A program made the position numbers and the translations under genes. From the NCBI RefSeq assembly GCF_016808095.1, contig NC_068975.1:7256001-7320000 (forward strand): a stretch of 64,000 nucleotides of DNA. The letters are read 5' to 3'. Shown one piece after another: positions 57,210-64,000 of the stretch; position 1 is the first letter of the stretch, and the number at the start of each line of letters is the position of its first letter. The notes under the pieces were generated by a model. It was not told the origin of the DNA. It did not search any database and saw only the letters and a list, made by a program, of their open reading frames with translations. The stretch comes from Vigna angularis. Lineage: Eukaryota; Streptophyta; Magnoliopsida; Fabales; Fabaceae.

Positions 57210-58869
57210 CCACGTCACTGGTTTCACTCCATCTTTTGTCTTTCCTTTAACGTTTAGTAAAGTCCCAACAACACTATCACATACATTTTTTCAACATGCA
57301 TCACGTCTACGCAATGTCGCACATCAAGTTTACACCAATATGGAAGATTGAAGAATATTGATCGCTTTTTCCAAATTTTTTTCTCAATGGTCTTCTTTTT
57401 ATGTTTTCTGAAGACAACATCAATGTTCCTCACTTGGTCGTATACTTCTTCCCCATTATGTGGTCTGCACACTACATAGTCCTCAGGACTTCCATTAAAG
57501 GCTTTTTTCAATCTACGGTAGGAAGGAATCTTTAGTGTCTTGTGTACACAGTTTTCTGCCCATGCTTCAGTTGAAGATAGCTAGTATTTTCTTCACAAAT
57601 CGGACATGCAAAATGACCTTTAACACTGTAACCACTCAGGTTCCCATATGGTGGGAAATCATTTATGGTGCAAAACAACATTGCATGCAAACGATAGTTT
57701 TCTTCTGAATATGAATCGAAGACCTCGACGCCCTCTTTCGACAACATTTTTAAATCGTCAATTAACGGTTTTAGATAAACATCAATGTCATTTCCAGGTT
57801 GTCTAGGACCTGATATCATCATACACAACATCATGTATTTTCTCTTCTTGCACAACATAGGAGATAGATTGTAAATCATCGAAATAACTGGCCATAAACT
57901 ATGTTTGCTACTTAAGTTTCCATAAGGATTCATACCATCGGTAGCAAGTGCAAGTCTTAAGTTTCTCGGTTGTGCACTAAATTCGGGAAATGTGCCATCA
58001 ATGTTCTTCCATTGTGGGGAATCAGCTGGGTGTCAAAGAAGATTATCACATTTTCTTCCATCAATGTGCCACATAAGATTCTTCGCATCTTCTTTAACAT
58101 AAAACAATCGTTTCAACCTAGGTACTATAGGTAAATACCACATGACCTTAGCCGGTGGACCTTCATTGTGTTCATCGTTATTTCCATCAAGTTTCTTCTT
58201 AAATCGTGACGAACCACACGTCGGAAACACCTTCATTAAAGCATACTGATCTCTATACAATTCACAGTCATTGGGACATGCATGTATCTTTTGGTATTCC
58301 AAACCCATTGGACATAGAATTTTCTTCGCGTCGTAATTACGGTTAGGTAACATGTTTTTTTCTGGTAGCATCTCGTTCAGCAACTCCAACAATTCCGTGA
58401 AACTTTTATGAGTCCATCCGTTTCTTGGTTTCAAACAAAACAATTTCAAAGTAGCTGATAACCTTGTAAAATTGATGCATCCAGGATACAACTCTTGCTC
58501 CGAATTGTTCTTAAGACTATCGTATAAATGAGCTCTTCCAAAATTTTCTTCGCCAACGTCATGTACCATTTCGTCTAAATGATCACTCATCCATTCGTCG
58601 ACGTAATTCAAACCTCTTAAAGTTGTTGGCTTATATAATAATTCCCCATGCCAAGTCCAAACTGTATAACTTCTCATTATTCCATAGATGAACAGATGAT
58701 CACGGATGTTGTCCAAGTCTTCATATACTTGATTGAGACAACGAACACAAGGGCAAAAATATGCCCCGTCCACTGGTTTTGCGTGTTCTTTAACATATTG
58801 TATGAACTCAAAAACCCCTTGCTCATACTCTTCACTAATACGACGCTGATGGATCCAGCTTCGATCCAT
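57210..58869 (-). pseudogene. CACTA transposase, TNP2/TNPD type, truncated
   Basis: ATG at 58869 (MDRSWIHQRRISEEYEQGV). An N-terminal transposase-associated domain (VKEHAKPVDGAYFCPCVRC) is followed by the conserved TNP2 part: LCPMGLEYQKIHACPNDCEL, YKDAK-like VKEDAKNLMWH, LALATDGMNPYGNLSS, PGNDIDVYLKPLIDDLK, GHFACPICEENTSY and WKKRSIFFNLPYW. TGA at 58033-58035 interrupts it where Arg (CGA) fits, a frameshift follows near 57540, and others occur later. It then runs about GTLLNVKGKTKDG and joins directly to TNPA-type text, missing several hundred C-terminal residues of a normal TNP2. TNP2 is the catalytic protein that cuts CACTA ends; this copy cannot work. Confidence 0.85.
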
Positions 58870-58939
58870 ACTACTACATTGAATGAAAATAATCCACGGA
58901 AAAAAAACTAACTTACATAGAGAAACAAAAATAAATACC

Positions 58940-59345
58940 TATCATACGTTGAAGGAAAAAAATAAAGTATCATAGTATACGTACACGAACACAAATATCT
59001 ATCGTTATCCATATATCATACGTCCAAAATTGACAAACACGAACACATATATCATACGTAAGAGATATTGAAGGAAAAAAAACCAAACTTGAAATGGTGT
59101 CACCTAAGAAGACGACGAAGTTCGCTGACAACGAATGAACACAAATATCATACATTGAAGGAAAAAAAAAAACTATCATAGTATCATTATACATATCGAT
59201 ATCATACGTCCAGAATCGACAAACACAACACAAACACAAGCACATACATCATACGTAAGAGTATTTTAAGAAAAAAACAAACATACTTCAAATGGTGTCA
59301 CTAGAGAAGATGACGAAGTTCGCTGACCCCGTATGAAAAACAACC
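58940..59345. repeat. Duplicated block upstream of TNP2
   Basis: Two copies of a roughly 190-200 bp block (about 58960-59140 and 59150-59345). They share ATATCATACGTCCA.AAT.GACAAACAC, CATACGTAAGAG, AAATGGTGTCAC and GACGAAGTTCGCTGAC. Confidence 0.75.
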
Positions 59346-59559
59346 TAAAGAAAAACGAAAAACAATCGGTCAACCTTAGGAATGAGAACCAAATAACATT
59401 ACAAACACAGAAACGACTTAAAAATAACCTTCTTTCTTTATCACAGTCGTCCACCAAGAAGAAAGTTCAAGCAGAAATGGAACCGCGAACAAACAGTGAG
59501 ACTATGTTTTGTTTTTATATTCAATAAAAAAACTTTCACATCGTATACAACAAAAATTT

Positions 59560-60000
59560 GATGTTATGTTTAAAAACAACGTCGAAGTCCCAAACCATTC
59601 GACGTTTTCTCTTAAAACAGCGCACCTTTTTTATTAATTTTTTCTTATAAATTGCAAAGGTTACATGAAATTTGAAGGGGCTTGGATGAGTATTGGAAGC
59701 CACAAGTTTGTACCTTTTTATTTCTTTTTAGTTTTTCTTTTAAACACGAGAGCATTAATAGAACGTCGAGTTCTATTGGAATTCGACGTTTTGTTCTTTC
59801 GCCTAAAAGTACCATACTTTCGGATCTTTTTTCTTTTCCGCCCTCCCATAGAACGTCGTAGGCTGCCGGGCTCGAATGTGAAGGGAATTGAAGTACTTGG
59901 GAGCATTAATTGTGTGCTTAATAGAACGTCGTATTCGGTGGGGGTTCGACGTTTTATTCTTTCAACAATAGCAAAATGTGGCGCTCTTATGATTGTTTTT
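59560..60000. repeat. GACGT/ACGTCG-rich block
   Basis: AACGTCG motifs and GTTCGACGTTTT recur. A longer block (GAACGTC..AGGC, then GAAGGGAATTGAAGTA, then GGAGCATTAAT) is shared with 63900-63990. It is part of the CACTA subterminal system. Confidence 0.65.
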
Positions 60001-60339
60001 TCTTTAAAATCAAAGATGAAATTTTTTCTTTTTACTTCTTCCTTAATCGATTCAAGTTAGCAGTGTACTGAAATTTGCACTTTTAAACCAATGATCAGTT
60101 TTTGATCAATATCAGAACAACATAATCTTCTCTTTTCAACTAGATTGAGGGTTAGTCCACATAACAATGCAATTAACATTCACAATTCAGATATCGTTTA
60201 CGAAAATAAATCTTCATTTCATTTCAAAATAAAACCGAAGCAGTACATAAAACCAGAGGTGACTTAAGGCCATGATTACAAAAGATAAAAAAAAATTCAC
60301 ACAGAAAAGTAGTCCCTATTCTTATGAAGAAGATTTCAT

Positions 60340-61346
60340 TCAATCTTCATCAGTTGACTCATCATTAGAATCTTCAGTTTCAAAGCCAATGCCATTCTTG
60401 TTTCCCTTGTTCTCCCATTTGAAAAGAGTATCTTCAACTCTCTCATCCCTTTCAGACTTCTTCCTAAATTGATCAAGAACATATTACTCAAAATCAGTTT
60501 GTGGAATGAAGGCAGTATGATCTGCAGCAGGAGTAGGTGTACTTCCAACAGTTAGCTCATCTCTGAAGAACCATCCATTCACATAAGTCTGACTTCTTGA
60601 GATACATCTATTCCTTGGAGTATCAGCACCTGGCTGATAAATACTCCATATGGCAATTTAGGTGCATATTTATGACCTGCAGCGATCATACGGTCTTTTA
60701 GTACCGCAACCCAGTTGGTTGGGATTCTAGTCTTGATAGCATTCAACATAAATACATCTTCTTTTGACATTCTGTCCTCGACAAATCTTCCAGGCAACAG
60801 TAGCCAAGTCAGGACATAAGCAATCAGTTTCTCCTCCTTGTTTAAGCCATCATGTAGGTACTGCTTATCCACCGTGTACCTTCGTGGATATCTTAAGCAG
60901 TTTACATATATAGCTCTCTTTGTTAGCCATCTGTTTGACTCAGAATCACGGATATGAGAATCCAAACCTTCAGCTTTCACTCCAGCAATATGTGACCAAA
61001 CATTATCGTCAATAGTAATGTTAACACCTTTGACCCTTGAGTGAATGACCCCATTTACAACCCTCAGGTTTGTGTAGAAAACCTCTACCAAATCTAGATA
61101 GCAATCTCCTTTCATTTGGGCAAAATCAGTAAGCCCTTGATATGCAATCCATTCTTGAAAAAGGAACCCTTCTTTCTTGAACAATTGCAAGTCCAGATAC
61201 TTGTGAGGAACTACATATTTTATAACTCTCAAGAATAAAAACTTTCCTTAGATCTCGTCATCACTTATCCATCCAGATGGGTTTGCGTTTCTTGTAACCT
61301 GGGCAACCTTCTCTTTTTGTTTAGATGCTGATGATGAAGAAGCCAT
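60340..61346 (-). pseudogene. Putative plant transposon protein-like ORF inside the CACTA
   Basis: ATG at 61346-61344 opens MASSSSASKQKEKVAQV. An in-frame TAA near codon 33 (about 61250) breaks it. A long open stretch follows to 60579 with VVPHKYLDLQLFKKEGFLFQ, EVFYTNLRVVNGVIHSRVKG, LTWLLLPGR and HKYAPKLPYGVFISQVLI. After a frameshift near 60600 the text continues (SQTYVNGWFFRDELTVGSTP) and ends in an acidic tail (EDSNDESTDED) at TGA 60342-60340, with one more TAA on the way. The layout (Ser-rich start, central domain, acidic end) matches the Athila-borne ORF at 2736-1515. Function is unknown. Confidence 0.7.
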
Positions 61347-61429
61347 GTCTGGATAGAATTCTTGGAACGTCTTTCACAATCTAGTAGTTTTTAACTTCTC
61401 AACTTCGAAGCTTAAAATATACAATGGTT

Positions 61430-61690
61430 ACGTCGAATTTTTCTAGGCTATGATGTACTAATTGTCAGCCAGAAGACAAAGAGTTTGACAAAAGACAAAG
61501 GTTACGTCGTATTTTGCGGATATACGACATTTTCTTCTTCGTCCTCGCGCTTCTTTTTCCTTTTTAAAACCTCTCATAACCTCCCAGCACCATTATATTT
61601 TAATATAATATTTACATTTTAAGATAACCTCCCATTAGAAATGCAACGTTACGGATATTCGAGGTTTTCTTCTTGAGCCTCCTGCCCTTT
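61430..61690. repeat. Second ACGTCG-containing block
   Basis: GTTACGTCGAATTTT and GTTACGTCGTATTTTGCGG, plus looser copies, flank two diverged CCTCCCATAACCTCCCA-like phrases. It probably belongs to the CACTA subterminal region. Confidence 0.5.
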
Positions 61691-63039
61691 TCTATGCTTT
61701 TTTTATTTATAAACCTCCCATAACCCACCATTACCTTTATATTTTAAGATAAGAATTACGATTTTTATTTTTGTTTATATTATATAAATTTGTTTAAATT
61801 TATCTTGTAATATTTACATATTATAAAATATAAGAACGATTTGTCGGTGAAATTTAAAGAGAATAAAATTTTGTTTCTTTAAAATATTAATTTTATTTCA
61901 TATGGAAAATAATAAAAATAATATTTTATGAGAATTGTGTTTTAGTTATAGATCACAATAATTAAAATCATAATAAATATTTTTATATTATTAAAAGTAA
62001 TTTGAAATGAATGTTTTAAGCTAAAGAAAGGTATGATTATACTAAAAGACTTTGATTGATTTTTAAATTATAATACTTTAAGTTTGAGAACAAATTAAGT
62101 TGACTGATAAACTAAAGGTTAAGATAGAATATCATGGACAAAAATTGAGATAGCTCAGTTAGAAAAAAAATATTTAGACAAGTTAACAACAGAGATGCAT
62201 CACACCAAGTCAAAGATCGAGAAGAGACAGCGTGTATGAAGAATAGTCAAACAGATCTAGACCAAAAATTAAGACATAATGGGTTGGGTCGAAGATTAAG
62301 GCAGGTTAAGTTTGACAGTGGAGACTGGTTGGGATGGGCTGACCCGAGCCAAAGGTAGGATAAATGACTATCTCCTGAATAATAAAATAAATTGTAATTT
62401 TCTTATCAAAGATTAACATCTTTGTGGCAAATATTTCTGTTAGGGTTTTTTAGGTGCCTTAAACATTTATACCTATATATAGGGACACCAAATACATATG
62501 TAGACACTTTGGAAGTCATAAATATGCATTTGCAACATTGAGGAAGGATTCTTGTGGTTCTTGGTTTAAATCTCTAATTCTTATGAAAGATTAATATCTT
62601 TGTGGCAGATATTTCTTGTAGGGTTTCTTAGGTTGACTTAAACATTTGTATAAATGATTATGATATGAAAAAAATACTATGATTAACATTATTAGAAAAA
62701 CAAATTTGACCCCTCTCATGCATTATTACTTCGCTTTTTAGTATTTTAACAAATGTGTGATCAATATCCAGCCACACTGTCATTAATATGACCATAAATA
62801 ATCATTAAAAACTCATTTGCATTTCTTAATTTATAATGCTTTGAATCGATTCTTTATTACTTAGAATCGATTATATTAACTTAGCAAAATTGAGAGTGGA
62901 ATTATATGAATATAGAGTGGCACGTCCAAATCTCCAAATCTCCTCTTCTTCGCGGGTGATTGAAAAGTAGACAATTTCTGGGGAGCGGAACGTCATTTTG
63001 TTTTTAATTGAATCAAACGAAATTTATTGATTTTTTTTC
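61691..63039. other. AT-rich CACTA interior
   Basis: No gene is seen. Two related phrases (AAGATTAA.ATCTTTGTGGCA.ATATTTCT and TTAGGGTTTTTTAGG) recur at about 62405 and 62585, suggesting a 180 bp duplication. Confidence 0.45.
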
Positions 63040-64000
63040 TGAATGATGTTTGAACGTCGAATTCGGCGGGGCTTTGACGTTCATAAAAGAAGGTGGAGTA
63101 TGGCAGTTACTAAGCATAATTACACGATGTACGTCGTTAGTTCATCTATAAATATAGCTTGCATTTCACATAATCCCTGCCTCCTGTTTTCGTATTGAAC
63201 ATATTAGGATTCATGTTTTTTTATCTCCTTTGCATTTTCTTTTCCTTAGATATCTAAGCATTTTTGTTCTTCATATTGCAATTTGATAACTTGCACTTGA
63301 AAATAGTTCATTCATCGTCATTTCATATGAAGGAGCCCTTTCAAGTTAAAGTTAACAAAATGTTTTTGTGGTACAGAAATGGTTGACATATCTTACTAAA
63401 AGGTAAGTGCTTAGGAAAAAGAATATGGTTCACAATATGTTTAATGCTAAAACAATTTTGAGATCTAAAATAATTATATAAAAATGTTGTTCAACTTAAT
63501 CATTTAAAATTGTATGATTCTTTTTTAAATTGTCCATAAGTTGCACTCCTCTATTAGATTTCATAGCTATCTTTTTTCTAAGAGAGGGTGTAACTTATGG
63601 ACAATTTAAATTTGGAATCAATTTACACAGTTGACGTTGAATGTCGAGTACCCTCGATGCAAAGACCTGGAGTTTATTCATTTTTCACATCCATTTTATG
63701 TAATAATCGACGTCCTATACCCCCTTAAAACACAACATCTATAATGAATCTAAAGATATTTATTACTTTTTCACTAAATGATGTTTTAACGTCAAATGTG
63801 GCTTGGAATTGACGTACATTTGGATCAAAATTTACATTTCGAAGAAGTACATTTCACTGGATCAAAATGTACCATGCATTTGGATATATTTTATTTTTGC
63901 CCTCTCATAGAACGTCAAAGGCAGCGGGGCAGCGACGTGAAGGGAATTGAAGTATGATAGGAGCATTAATGGGGAGCTCTGAACTTCAAATTAATGACGT
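63040..64000. repeat. GACGT-rich block at the window end
   Basis: At least ten GACGT/ACGTC motifs (GAACGTCGAATTCGG, TTGACGTTGAATGTCGAG, TCGACGTCCTAT, TTAACGTCAAATG and others). This is the counterpart of the left subterminal block at 52101-52620, which puts the right tip of the CACTA just beyond the window. Confidence 0.7.
63525..63608. repeat. Near-perfect inverted repeat (hairpin)
   Basis: Left arm 63525-63557 and right arm 63578-63608 pair over about 30 bases (AAATTGTCCATAAGTT and its complement, then CACTCCTCT against AGAGAGGGTG with small bulges), around a 20 base loop. It could be a short MITE or a fold-back small-RNA precursor. No family is recognised. Confidence 0.75.

Larger units (their letters stand above)
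52907..57210 (-). pseudogene. TNPA-like protein continuing into a Ulp1-like (C48) cysteine peptidase
   Basis: Exons read by splice signals: about 57210-57055, 56976-56774, 56693-56457, 56367-55657, 55575-55322, 55239-55072, 54993-54889, 53314-53266, 53181-53086 and 52996-52907 (stop TAG). The first four carry TNPA text (VDKNLLWQDIL, GGYVLLDKKM, PPARHELWKAA, RPGRVRGVGGVIGLKDYFG, a poly-Gln run). Stops break them at 56807, 56484, 56475, 56164, 56077 (all TAG) and 55852 (TGA). The last six join in frame without stops. They encode a Ulp1-type fold with catalytic His (DAGHWQLMVII), Gln and Cys (KQNDSLACGYYIM); the usual Asp position reads Cys (VVWFCSLH). Ulp1-type peptidases remove SUMO-like modifiers; the role in CACTA elements is unknown. 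The 54888-53315 intron hosts a MULE. Confidence 0.75.
52101..64000 (-). mobile_element. Large CACTA element with TNP2, TNPA-Ulp1-like gene and cargo ORF (right end outside)
   Basis: The left tip CACTAGTGCAAAAACAGCG at 52101 is preceded by ATA (possible 3 bp target copy) and followed by dense GACGT motifs. Genes read right to left: TNP2-like 58869-57210, TNPA with a Ulp1-like peptidase 57210-52907. More GACGT-rich blocks lie at 59560-60000, 61430-61690 and 63040-64000, so the right tip lies beyond the window and the element exceeds 11.9 kb. A Pack-MULE (53354-54837) is nested inside, and a plant transposon protein-like ORF lies at 61346-60340. The coding parts have many stops, so it is not autonomous today. 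Confidence 0.8.

Overview
This is plant nuclear DNA made almost entirely of nested transposable elements around one intact-looking host gene. Several signs suggest a legume, probably Phaseoleae (Vigna or Phaseolus type); this is inference. They are an Ogre/Tat-type Ty3-gypsy element with 4.7 kb LTRs and a tRNA-Arg primer site, legume-style AATCGATTAT and GCTCAGCG repeat motifs, low GC content and GT-AG introns.

Layout. 1-8011: minus-strand Athila-type Ty3-gypsy element with gag-protease, an extra 3' ORF and no reverse transcriptase. 8420-9907: short CACTA element (TSD AAC). 11045-15888: complete but mutated Ty1-copia element (TSD AGAAC). 16.4-17.6 kb: worn repeat relics. 17947-23291: Athila-type LTR relic split by a SIRE-like copia element at 18902-23160 (TSD TAAGT) that keeps gag but has lost pol. 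23759-43819: a 20,061 bp Ogre-type element (TSD CTAAC). Its two 4,668 bp LTRs differ at only about 15 positions by eye. It has a decayed gag, no pol, several minisatellite arrays, and an antisense, intron-bearing WUSCHEL-type homeobox gene at 32.6-34.1 kb. 44018-45252: second short CACTA (TSD TTA). 45967-48468: the host gene, a two-exon BAHD acyltransferase with TATA box, HXXXD and DFGWG motifs. 49976-52100: end of a decayed CACTA carrying a third short CACTA (50473-51547, TSD TCA). 52101 to the window end: a large CACTA with TNP2 and TNPA-like genes, the latter continuing into a Ulp1-like cysteine peptidase. A 1,484 bp Pack-MULE (53354-54837, 9 bp TSD) carrying a nucleotide pyrophosphatase/phosphodiesterase gene fragment sits in one intron of the peptidase gene.

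How it fits together. Only the BAHD gene looks like a working host metabolic gene, probably making phenylpropanoid or aliphatic esters. Everything else is mobile DNA, mostly coding-dead. The most interesting points are the antisense WOX-like gene with its own TATA box and splice sites inside a very young giant retroelement, the peptidase-bearing CACTA with a gene-carrying MULE in its intron, and one plant transposon protein family occurring both in the Athila-like element and in the CACTA.
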